Positions 8,997 to 16,613 of a DNA stretch of 64,000 nt are shown here, in pieces. Within the stretch, counting starts at the first letter, position 1, and the number at the start of each line of letters is the position of its first letter. The position numbers and the translations under genes are program-made. The DNA comes from CANDYO01 sp964627795 (lineage in GTDB: Bacteria > Pseudomonadota > Alphaproteobacteria > Rickettsiales > CANDYO01): NCBI GenBank assembly GCA_964627795.1, contig CAZVLF010000001.1, positions 207,639 through 271,638 of the forward strand, read 5' to 3'. Under the pieces are notes generated by a model that searched no databases, was not told where the DNA came from, and was given only the letters and a program-made list of their open reading frames with translations.

Positions 8997-9995
8997 ATGA
9001 TTGCTAAAGACAATATTTTGAAAGCCTATCAAAGGATAGCGCCTTATATTATTAAAACTCCAATTATAAGTTCTGCTAAGCTAAACCAATTAATCGGACA
9101 TGAAATAATTTTTAAAGCTGAATGTCAACAGATTACTGGAGCTTTTAAAATTAGAGGCGTATTGAACACTATGATAACTTTGAAAGAGCAAGGTTTATTG
9201 CCTAGTAAATTTGTTGCTTATAGCTCAGGCAATCATGCAAAAGCAATTGCATGGGCTGGATCTAATATAGCAAATATACCAACAGAAGTTTATATGCATA
9301 AATCAGCCTCACTTTCTAAAAGAGAAGCAATTAAAGAATTAGGTGCTGATTTAATAATTACCGAAACAAGGCTTGAAGCCGAAACTACTGCTAAATACTT
9401 AGGTACCCAAGATGGATATTATTTTATGCATCCTTCCGATAATGATCTAGTTATTGAAGGAGCTGCAACTCTAGCTTATGAAACTTTTTCTCAACTTGGT
9501 TGCGAAGTAGATGCTATTTTTGCTGCTTGCGGAGGAGGAGCATTATTATCAGGAACTTATCTTGGAACTAAAGCAAGTGGAAAAGATTGTAAAATTTTTG
9601 CTGCTGAACCTAAAATGGCTAATGATGCCTCTAGGTCTTATGCCCTTGGTAAAATTGTTGGCTTTGAAGAATCTCCTTTAACAGTTGCTGATGGAGCAAG
9701 AACTTTAAAAGTTTCTGAAAGAACTTTTAACTATTTGAGAAAAATAGATGGATTTATTGAAGCTGAAGAAGAGGAAATATTATACTGGTTTGCATGGTTA
9801 AATTATCTTTTAGGAGTTCCTTGTGAACCAACCACAGCTTTAACTATGGCATCAGCATTTAATTGGTTAAAATTACAAACAACTAAACAAAGAATAGTTG
9901 TTATCCTTTCTGGCGGAAATATTGATAAAGAAGTCTTTGAACAACTTCAGACTAGTGAATATCTTAAAACTGAACCAAATTATTTTTTCTCATAA
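8997..9995 (+). CDS. threonine/serine dehydratase or serine racemase-like PLP enzyme
   Basis: A 332-residue fold-type II PLP enzyme. The cofactor lysine is K51 in TGAFKIRG, the SSGNHAKA motif lies near residue 76-83, and the phosphate-binding glycine loop CGGGALLSG near 178-186. There is no C-terminal regulatory ACT-like domain, so it resembles catabolic threonine ammonia-lyase or serine racemase rather than biosynthetic IlvA. Substrate is therefore uncertain (threonine, serine or hydroxyaspartate). I start at 8997, one base after the preceding stop; an upstream ATG at 8970 would overlap the carboxypeptidase gene. The 3' end overlaps the convergent der gene by 16 bp. Confidence 0.8.
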   Translation: MIAKDNILKAYQRIAPYIIKTPIISSAKLNQLIGHEIIFKAECQQITGAFKIRGVLNTMITLKEQGLLPSKFVAYSSGNHAKAIAWAGSNIANIPTEVYMHKSASLSKREAIKELGADLIITETRLEAETTAKYLGTQDGYYFMHPSDNDLVIEGAATLAYETFSQLGCEVDAIFAACGGGALLSGTYLGTKASGKDCKIFAAEPKMANDASRSYALGKIVGFEESPLTVADGARTLKVSERTFNYLRKIDGFIEAEEEEILYWFAWLNYLLGVPCEPTTALTMASAFNWLKLQTTKQRIVVILSGGNIDKEVFEQLQTSEYLKTEPNYFFS

Positions 9996-11332
9996 GGATT
10001 TTCTGATTTCTTACAATGTATTCTTATTGGGACTCCAAAAAGATTGAATGATTCTTTCAAGCCATTGCTAAGATAACGGATATAACTATCGCTAATACTT
10101 TCTGGATAATTACAAAATATTACAAATGAAGGAGGTCTTGTATTATGCTGTGTAATATATTTTAACTTTATCCTTTTTGAGTTTTCTGCTAAAGGAAGAG
10201 GATGTGCAGCAACTTTTTCAGCTAACCATTCATTAAGCTTTCGAGTAGAAATTCTAATATTCCAGTTTTCGTATGCTTCTAATGCAGCTTGCATCATCTG
10301 GTTAACATTATGGCCGTTTATTGCTGATATATATATTATAGGCACATCTTTTACTGCAGGAATTAATTCTGCTATAGAATCTACTAAAGCATTATTATAC
10401 CTACTTTTATCATCTATTTTATCCCATTTATTTATAGCTATAATTAAAGGTCTTCCTTCAGCAATAGCGATATTAGCAATGGCTATGTCTTGCTTTTCAA
10501 AAGCAATGGTAGCATCAATAGTAAGCACAACCACATGGGCAAATCTTATTGCCCTTTTACTATCTTCATAAGTAATTTCTTCTAGTTGGTCTTTTATGCT
10601 AGTTCTTTTCTTAATTCCAGCAGTGTCAATTAATTTTATTGCATGATCTTTAAATTCAAAATCAAGTGCTATCGAATCCCTGGTTATTCCAGGCATTTCG
10701 CCTGTTATCATTCTCTCTTTCTTAAGTAATTGATTCACCAAAGTAGACTTACCAGCATTAGGGCGTCCTACAATAGCAACAGCAATTTTTTCTTTATTAT
10801 CAAGGGCATTTTTATTTTCATTCAATTGGTTAAATTTTTCTGACTCAGAATTAATAACATCAAATAAATCGACCATACCAAGGCCATGCTCAGCAGAAAT
10901 AAAAACCGGTTCACCTAGTCCTAATTTATAGTAATCTTGAATATAAACTGTTGCTTTAGAATTTTCAGCCTTGTTAGCAACCAAAGCCACAGGCTTAGAA
11001 TTCTTCCTTAGCCACTTAGCAAACATTAAATCTTCATTAGTTATGCCTATTTTTGCATCAACAACAAATAATATCATGCTGGCTTGATCTAGTGCTTCAA
11101 TAGTTACTTCTTTGATTTTTCTGCTTAAATCATCACGGGCTTCATGCTCAAGCCCAGCAGTATCAACAACCTTAAATTTAAGAGGCCCGATTGTAGCATC
11201 TCCTTCACGCCAATCTCTGGTCACGCCTGGGAAATCATCAACTATAGCATGTTTTCTACCAATAAGCCTGTTAAATAAGCTTGATTTACCAACATTAGGT
11301 CTGCCTACTATAGCAGCTGTAAATTTAGTCAT
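9980..11332 (-). CDS. der: ribosome-assembly GTPase Der (EngA)
   Basis: Der is an essential double-GTPase needed for 50S subunit maturation. The 450-residue protein shows two G domains: GRPNVGKSS at residues 10-18 with DTAGLE, and GRPNAGKST near 187 with DTAGIKKR, each followed by NKxD-like motifs (ANKAE, NKWD), then the KH-like C-terminal domain. It is the last gene of the yfgM-bamB-der run, the same order as in E. coli and other proteobacteria. Spacing to bamB is 8 nt and no clear Shine-Dalgarno is visible. Confidence 0.96.
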   Translation of the reverse strand: MTKFTAAIVGRPNVGKSSLFNRLIGRKHAIVDDFPGVTRDWREGDATIGPLKFKVVDTAGLEHEARDDLSRKIKEVTIEALDQASMILFVVDAKIGITNEDLMFAKWLRKNSKPVALVANKAENSKATVYIQDYYKLGLGEPVFISAEHGLGMVDLFDVINSESEKFNQLNENKNALDNKEKIAVAIVGRPNAGKSTLVNQLLKKERMITGEMPGITRDSIALDFEFKDHAIKLIDTAGIKKRTSIKDQLEEITYEDSKRAIRFAHVVVLTIDATIAFEKQDIAIANIAIAEGRPLIIAINKWDKIDDKSRYNNALVDSIAELIPAVKDVPIIYISAINGHNVNQMMQAALEAYENWNIRISTRKLNEWLAEKVAAHPLPLAENSKRIKLKYITQHNTRPPSFVIFCNYPESISDSYIRYLSNGLKESFNLFGVPIRIHCKKSENPYEKK

Positions 11333-11340
11333 AAAAATTT

Positions 11341-12624
11341 TTACTTAAATATGTTAATTTTGCCATTTTTACCAATTATGTAAAGTTTTTCGTCTATAAC
11401 AATTGGAGGAATGTTAGTTGGCTCAGAAGTATAAGTTTTAATTAAGCTACCATCATATGATGAAAATGCACTTAAAAGACCTTTCTCGTTTACAAGATAA
11501 ACTAAATCACCAGCAACAATAGGTCCATAACTTTCTAAATATTCCTTGTTCTTTGGATCCTTGGGTAAATCAACAATCCAAATTATATTTGATGTCTCAT
11601 TGTCTATTGCAGCCATTTGATTATTATCCATTAATACAAAAGTCTGTTTGTTTGTTACCCACATAGAATTTGCACCAGGGAAGCTTTGTCTCCAGACAAT
11701 ATCTGGAATAGTAAGATCAATTTTTATTATTTCGCTTTCACTAGTTAATATATATAGTTTATTTTTTAGTAGGTAAGGAGAATTCAAAGGAGCTTTGGAA
11801 ATATTTCCATCACCAATTATTGATGCTGAAGCTAAATTTACTTCCATCAATTCTTCACCATTAAATTTACGTAAAACAACTAAATCACCGGCCGTTGTCA
11901 TAGTAAATAATTTATCTTCAAAAGTGAAGCTAGGTGTAATTAATCTATCGGGCGCAATTGAATAAGTTGGAGCATCATATCTCCACAAAAGATTGCCATC
12001 TTTATTTAAACATAAGAGTGTATTATCAATTGTTGTTACAAAAACTTGGTTACTCTCAATTAGTGGCACATATCTTAATACATTTGGTGCATCATATATC
12101 CATAATTGTTTTCCATCTTTAACACTTAATGCCGCAAGTTTGGTAGTTCCAGTAGCTATAAAAAGAATGTCTTGATAAAATGCCATGCTTCCGCCGATGA
12201 TAGATTTTTTTTCATCATCTTTTATTATCTCAACAGACCATAAAAGCTTAGAATTTTTAAGATCTGTAGCTGATGCAATGGAATTAGAGTAAGTATAAGC
12301 TATGTTATCAACAATAACCATAGCAGAATCTGATGAAGTAGCATTAAATCTATGTAGCTTTAATTGCTTATCTAGTTGAAGTTCTTTAGCTAGCTTTATA
12401 TTAGGTGATAAAAATTTAGACTGGTGATAATCACTAGAAAACCATCCGTTATTATGTTCTTGCTCTGGTAAAACAACCTTAATGTTAGTTTTCTTTTTTT
12501 CTTGCAAAATGTCATATTTTAATACATTCAACCTCTCTCCTTTAAGGGGAGGGCGTTGTTTCTCACTACATGCAGAAATTGCTGTAAGAATAAATAATAA
12601 AATGTAATAGCGTATAAAATACAT
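11341..12624 (-). CDS. bamB: outer-membrane assembly lipoprotein BamB
   Basis: BamB is the beta-propeller lipoprotein of the BAM complex that inserts outer-membrane proteins. This 427-residue protein has a lipoprotein signal with the lipobox TAISAC (C19). The body carries repeated PQQ-propeller blades, for example LSVKDGKQLWIYDAP, LLCLNKDGNLLWRYDAP and AFSSYDGSLIKTY. Its position between a YfgM-like gene and der matches the conserved proteobacterial operon. Confidence 0.92.
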   Translation of the reverse strand: MYFIRYYILLFILTAISACSEKQRPPLKGERLNVLKYDILQEKKKTNIKVVLPEQEHNNGWFSSDYHQSKFLSPNIKLAKELQLDKQLKLHRFNATSSDSAMVIVDNIAYTYSNSIASATDLKNSKLLWSVEIIKDDEKKSIIGGSMAFYQDILFIATGTTKLAALSVKDGKQLWIYDAPNVLRYVPLIESNQVFVTTIDNTLLCLNKDGNLLWRYDAPTYSIAPDRLITPSFTFEDKLFTMTTAGDLVVLRKFNGEELMEVNLASASIIGDGNISKAPLNSPYLLKNKLYILTSESEIIKIDLTIPDIVWRQSFPGANSMWVTNKQTFVLMDNNQMAAIDNETSNIIWIVDLPKDPKNKEYLESYGPIVAGDLVYLVNEKGLLSAFSSYDGSLIKTYTSEPTNIPPIVIDEKLYIIGKNGKINIFK

Positions 12625-12639
12625 ATCTATATTACTCTG

Positions 12640-13317
12640 TTACTCTGTTTTGGAAATAGTTGCTAAAATACTAGAAGCAATATCATAGCTTGCTCTGGTT
12701 GCATCTTTTGATGATAAAATACTATTTAAAGATTCTTTGGCTTCATCAATTTTATTTTGTTTTATCTTATAAAGAGCAGAAAGTTGTAAAGCTGAAATTC
12801 TCCAAATCTTACCTTCTTGAGATAGTTTTTTTAAAATCTCATCAGCACTTTCTTTATTCTCTAAATTATAGTTGATGCTATTACCTAAATAAGTTAATTT
12901 TGCTAGATCTCTAAAATTTTTATCAAGATATTTATTCTTTATCATTTCAGAAAGACAATTTTGTGAATCTATTGGTTTTCCTGATTTTATTAAGATATCT
13001 GCTTTTTTAAGGTAAGCAAGGCTGGCAAACTGCTGATGTGGTTGAGCAATAACCTTGTCATAAAATGCAATTGCATCATCAAGTTGATTTTTTTCTTCAG
13101 CTTTAAGCGCATTATAATACCACTGACCTAATTGTGCTTGAATTTTTTTGGTATTATTTTCTTTCCATATATAAAGCCCAACTCCAATTATAGTAATAGC
13201 AGCAGCAGTAATAAATATATTAACAATCTTCTTTATTAGAGAATTGTATTTTTCATCCTTAAAATCTTGATCAACTTCATCAATAAGGTCATTCATATCT
13301 ATATCTATTAAATGCAT
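12640..13317 (-). CDS. YfgM-like TPR membrane protein (Sec/BAM ancillary)
   Basis: A 225-residue protein with one N-terminal transmembrane helix (about residues 30-48) followed by tetratricopeptide-like helices such as YNALKAEEKNQLDDAIAFYDKVIAQ and LAYLKKADILIKSGKP. Topology and location just upstream of bamB match YfgM, an ancillary subunit of the SecYEG translocon with periplasmic chaperone links. A second in-frame ATG seven codons in (MNDLIDEVDQD) may be the real start; neither has a clear ribosome-binding site. Confidence 0.8.
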   Translation of the reverse strand: MHLIDIDMNDLIDEVDQDFKDEKYNSLIKKIVNIFITAAAITIIGVGLYIWKENNTKKIQAQLGQWYYNALKAEEKNQLDDAIAFYDKVIAQPHQQFASLAYLKKADILIKSGKPIDSQNCLSEMIKNKYLDKNFRDLAKLTYLGNSINYNLENKESADEILKKLSQEGKIWRISALQLSALYKIKQNKIDEAKESLNSILSSKDATRASYDIASSILATISKTE

Positions 13318-13462
13318 TTAGTAAAATCGAATTTTGCCATAAAAATGCTATCTTGTAAAGTCATTAAAGTTTTGCACCAATTAATCTAAATGAGCCATTA
13401 ATATGTTGACATAAATTAGCTATTCATGTTCACTATTTTTTACAATTTAAAAAAATTAAATT

Positions 13463-13720
13463 ATGTTTGCTTATATTATTATATTTACGTGTCTGTGGTG
13501 GATTGTTTTTTACATAACTCTTCCATTTGGAAGCGAAGTTACTAAGACCCCAAAAAAGGGAGAGGATTATGGCGCCCCTACAAAACCTAGGCTTGGAATT
13601 AAGTTTATAGTTACTACACTTATTTCATTAGTTATAACTTATTTTGTTGTACATGGTATTGAATCCCATCAACTTAGAACATTAATTGAAAAATACCTTA
13701 GTTGGCTTTATATATACTAG
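13463..13720 (+). CDS. DUF1467 family membrane protein
   Basis: An 85-residue protein with two transmembrane helices (about 3-22 and 47-65). Between them is the family signature, LPFGSEV near the first helix and GAPTKPRLGIK before the second. DUF1467 proteins are widespread in alphaproteobacteria with unknown function. It ends one base before the convergent xseA stop. Confidence 0.85.
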   Translation: MFAYIIIFTCLWWIVFYITLPFGSEVTKTPKKGEDYGAPTKPRLGIKFIVTTLISLVITYFVVHGIESHQLRTLIEKYLSWLYIY

Positions 13721-15049
13721 TTACTTAACTAAAACTTCTATTTTTCCATCTGCCACTTCAGCAATTATTGCTTCCCCTTTTTCAACCATTTTTGTAGAAG
13801 AAATAGCAATATTATCCTTATTAGTTAAAATTGAGAATCCTCTAGAGAGAGTTTTTTTATAGCTATAGCTATCTAATAAAGATCCTGATAATTTTAGTTT
13901 TTGAAGGTTATTTTTATAGAAAATTTCTGGCGTTCTTTCCAACCTTAAAGAAACTTGTAATAATTTCTGTTCCGCTAATTTTACAATATCATTTGGATGC
14001 TTTAATCTTGCTTTTAGGTTGCTAAGATAACTAATCCTTAATTCTACCCATCTTGTTGCTCCGTTAACTAACCTTATAGAAAAATCATCTAGTCGCTGTA
14101 TAAAATTAATTAAAATTGTATGATAGTTAGGCAAAGATTTATTAAGCATCTGTAGTTTATTTTCTCTAAACTCAAAATATTTTGCAAGTGTATACTCAAT
14201 TCTATTCTTGATATTATTGATTGTAACTAATACTTGGCTTCGAACAGGAACTGCTTTTTCTGCTGCACCTGTAGGAGTAGGAGCCCTTAAATCTGCCACA
14301 AAATCTAGTAAAGTAAAATCTGTTTCATGCCCTATAGCAGAGATAAGAGGAATTTTTGAAGCAAAAGCTGCACGTACCACTATTTCTTCATTAAAAGGCC
14401 ATAAGTCTTCTATTGAACCACCGCCTCTTGCAACAATAATAACATCAGGCTTAGTTTCAAGCTTATTAAATCCTTCTATAGCTTCACTAACTTGAGCAGC
14501 TGCCTTTTCTCCCTGAACTAACACCGGCCAAAGCAAAATATGAGTAGGAAAACGATCCTTAATTCTATGAAGCATATCCCTTATAACTGCACCAGTTGGA
14601 GAAGTAATAATACCGATAGTCTTTGGTAAAAAAGGGATTGGTTTTTTATGCTCTAAAGCAAATAAACCTTCTTTAGCAAATTCTGCTTTTCTTTTTTCAA
14701 GCATCGCCATTAAAGAACCAATGCCTGCATGTTCAACTTTCTCTACTACTAACTGATATTTTGACTGGCCTGGATAAATAGTAATTGTACCAATACATAT
14801 TACTTCCATTCCTTCTTCAGGTTTTATAGCTAAATTATTTAACCCTCCTCTCCAGCAAACTGCTGCAAGCACCGAGTTACTGTCTTTAAGAGAAAAATAA
14901 GCATGGCCTGAAGGGGCGAGTTTATAACCAGAAACCTCACCCCTAATTCTTACATAAGAAAATTCATTTTCTACAACTGATTTTAACTTTGCCGAAATCT
15001 GGCTAACAGTATATTCCGGCAGAGCAGGTTGTTTAGTTGTTAGCTCCAT
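13721..15049 (-). CDS. xseA: exodeoxyribonuclease VII large subunit
   Basis: XseA forms the catalytic subunit of ExoVII, which degrades single-stranded DNA to oligonucleotides. The 442-residue protein has the N-terminal OB domain (YTVSQISAKLKSVVE, RIRGEVSGYK), the catalytic core with ITSPTGAVIRDMLHRI and ARGGGSIEDLWPFN, an AIGHETDFTL motif, and a long coiled-coil C-terminal region ending in RGFSILTN. The start overlaps the ppa stop by 17 bp. The small subunit XseB is not nearby. Confidence 0.95.
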   Translation of the reverse strand: MELTTKQPALPEYTVSQISAKLKSVVENEFSYVRIRGEVSGYKLAPSGHAYFSLKDSNSVLAAVCWRGGLNNLAIKPEEGMEVICIGTITIYPGQSKYQLVVEKVEHAGIGSLMAMLEKRKAEFAKEGLFALEHKKPIPFLPKTIGIITSPTGAVIRDMLHRIKDRFPTHILLWPVLVQGEKAAAQVSEAIEGFNKLETKPDVIIVARGGGSIEDLWPFNEEIVVRAAFASKIPLISAIGHETDFTLLDFVADLRAPTPTGAAEKAVPVRSQVLVTINNIKNRIEYTLAKYFEFRENKLQMLNKSLPNYHTILINFIQRLDDFSIRLVNGATRWVELRISYLSNLKARLKHPNDIVKLAEQKLLQVSLRLERTPEIFYKNNLQKLKLSGSLLDSYSYKKTLSRGFSILTNKDNIAISSTKMVEKGEAIIAEVADGKIEVLVK

Positions 15050-15566
15050 AAAAATCTATACCTTCTTGGATTATTTTTTTGGCTACATCTTCATCTTGCC
15101 ATCCACCAACTTTAACCCATTTACCTTTCTCAAGTGCTTTATAATTTTCAAAGAAATGCTTAATTCTATTAATTAAAACTTCTGGCAAATCTTTATATGA
15201 CTTAATGTTAGAAAAATAAGGATCAAGCTTAGTTGTTGGCACTGCAAGAACTTTTTCATCTTGACCTGATTCATCTTCCATCATCAATACCCCAATTGGC
15301 CTTACTTTGATAACTGCACCTGGTAAAATTGGATAATTCGCAATAACCAAGACATCAACAGGATCTCCATCTTTAGATAAAGTACAAGGAACAAAACCAT
15401 AGTTACATGGATAAAACATTGCTGTTTGAACGAATCTATCCACCATAATTGCGCCTGATTCTTTGTCAAATTCATACTTAACAGGATCACTTCCCATAGG
15501 AACTTCAATAACTACATTTACTTCTTGGGGTGCATTTTTCCCTGTACCAATTTTTTCTAAATTCAT
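15033..15566 (-). CDS. ppa: inorganic pyrophosphatase
   Basis: A family I soluble pyrophosphatase of 177 residues, hydrolysing pyrophosphate released by biosynthesis. The metal-binding signature DGDPVD is at residues 66-71, preceded by YPCNYGFVP. Its first codon lies 2 bp after the stop of the small CoxF-like gene and its end overlaps xseA, so it is part of the ctaB operon. Confidence 0.96.
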   Translation of the reverse strand: MNLEKIGTGKNAPQEVNVVIEVPMGSDPVKYEFDKESGAIMVDRFVQTAMFYPCNYGFVPCTLSKDGDPVDVLVIANYPILPGAVIKVRPIGVLMMEDESGQDEKVLAVPTTKLDPYFSNIKSYKDLPEVLINRIKHFFENYKALEKGKWVKVGGWQDEDVAKKIIQEGIDFYGANN

Positions 15567-15567
15567 A

Positions 15568-15678
15568 TTATTTACTCATCTTAATTATGGTTAAAGCAAA
15601 CATTATTGCTACAAATAATAGCAATAACAGTAATATTGTATAATTCTTATATTTTAATTGTTTATTTTTATCATCCAT
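15568..15678 (-). CDS. CoxF-like single-helix membrane peptide (36 aa)
   Basis: This short gene begins 8 nt before the end of ctaB (overlapping it) and ends one base before the ppa ATG region. It encodes a basic N-terminus (MDDKNKQLKYKN), one hydrophobic helix and a tail ALTIIKMSK. Alphaproteobacterial cytochrome oxidase clusters usually carry a comparably small protein after ctaB, often called CoxF, with a basic start, one helix and a final TIVKM motif. Position, size, topology and the TIIKM tail all fit. Its role in oxidase assembly is not established, and the usual neighbours ctaG and ctaE are absent here. Confidence 0.7.
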   Translation of the reverse strand: MDDKNKQLKYKNYTILLLLLLFVAIMFALTIIKMSK

Positions 15679-16552
15679 GAAAAAAAGCCTTATCTATAAC
15701 TGCAAATAAAAATATCAGAAAAAGATAGAAAATAGAATAGGCAAAAGTTTTCTTAGACAGCTTATTATCTGAATCTATTAAAAGCTTATAAGCCAGAATA
15801 ATAAAAATAGAATTAAGAATAGAAGATGTAGCTAGATAAAAAGTCCCTAAAAAATTTATGGAATATGGAATTATACAAACTAAAGCTAATAATATAGTAT
15901 AAATAAAAATTTGTCTCTTTGTAGCTTTAAGCCCTGCCACTACCGGCATCATAGGGATATTTGCTTTTTCATAATCAGCTGAACTATATAAAGATAAAGC
16001 CCAAAAATGTGGTGGAGTCCATAAAAAAATTATTAAGAATAAAATCACTGCTTCTAATGAAATATCATTAGTAACACATGCCCAACCAATCAAAGGAGGA
16101 AGTGCTCCTGCTGCCCCACCAATAACAATATTTTGGGCTGTTGAACGTTTAAGTAAAACTGTATAAATATAACTATAAAAAAAGATGGAAAAAGCCAATA
16201 AAAAAGCACTTAAGTAATTAACTGCTAATCCCATTAACATCACAGCCAAAAAAGATAAAAAAACACCCAGATATAAGGCATTTTCTGGAATAACTCTACC
16301 CGAAGGAATGGGGCGTGTTTTGGTTCTAGCCATCACATTATCAATGTCACGATCATACCACATATTAATAGCTCCAGCTGCTCCTGAGCCAAGAGATATT
16401 GCTAAGATAGCGATAAACCCAATAAATGGATGAATTGTTCCAGGTGCGAGATAAAGGCCACAAATAGCGGTAAAAATTACCAAAGACATAACCCTTGGTT
16501 TTAATAATGAAAAGTAATCTCTAACTCTAGATTCTTGTGTTTGTGCGTCCAT
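15671..16552 (-). CDS. ctaB: protohaem IX farnesyltransferase (haem O synthase)
   Basis: CtaB/CyoE attaches a farnesyl group to haem B to give haem O for terminal oxidases. The 293-residue protein is a UbiA-type prenyltransferase with about eight to nine membrane helices. The aspartate-rich motif NMWYDRDID (N63, D67, D71) binds the prenyl diphosphate with magnesium. The first gene of an operon with the CoxF-like peptide, ppa and xseA. Its start codon lies within one arm of an inverted repeat (16551-16604). Confidence 0.95.
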   Translation of the reverse strand: MDAQTQESRVRDYFSLLKPRVMSLVIFTAICGLYLAPGTIHPFIGFIAILAISLGSGAAGAINMWYDRDIDNVMARTKTRPIPSGRVIPENALYLGVFLSFLAVMLMGLAVNYLSAFLLAFSIFFYSYIYTVLLKRSTAQNIVIGGAAGALPPLIGWACVTNDISLEAVILFLIIFLWTPPHFWALSLYSSADYEKANIPMMPVVAGLKATKRQIFIYTILLALVCIIPYSINFLGTFYLATSSILNSIFIILAYKLLIDSDNKLSKKTFAYSIFYLFLIFLFAVIDKAFFHG

Positions 16553-16604
16553 ATTGAGGAGAAAATTATAATTTTAATATCAACCTTATAAAACTCCTCA
16601 ATAT
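16551..16604. repeat. 11-bp inverted repeat spanning the ctaB start codon
   Basis: ATATTGAGGAG (16551-16561) and CTCCTCAATAT (16594-16604) are perfect inverted copies with a 32-bp AT-rich spacer. On the minus-strand transcript the distal arm contains the first two bases of the ctaB ATG. It may act as a hairpin controlling ctaB translation, a weak terminator for the NACHT gene or a repressor operator. Confidence 0.5.
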
Positions 16605-16613
16605 TGTCAAGAT

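Noticed and set aside
11112..11348. 78-codon frame opposite the der start
   Set aside because: Antisense to a conserved GTPase domain with no supporting motif.
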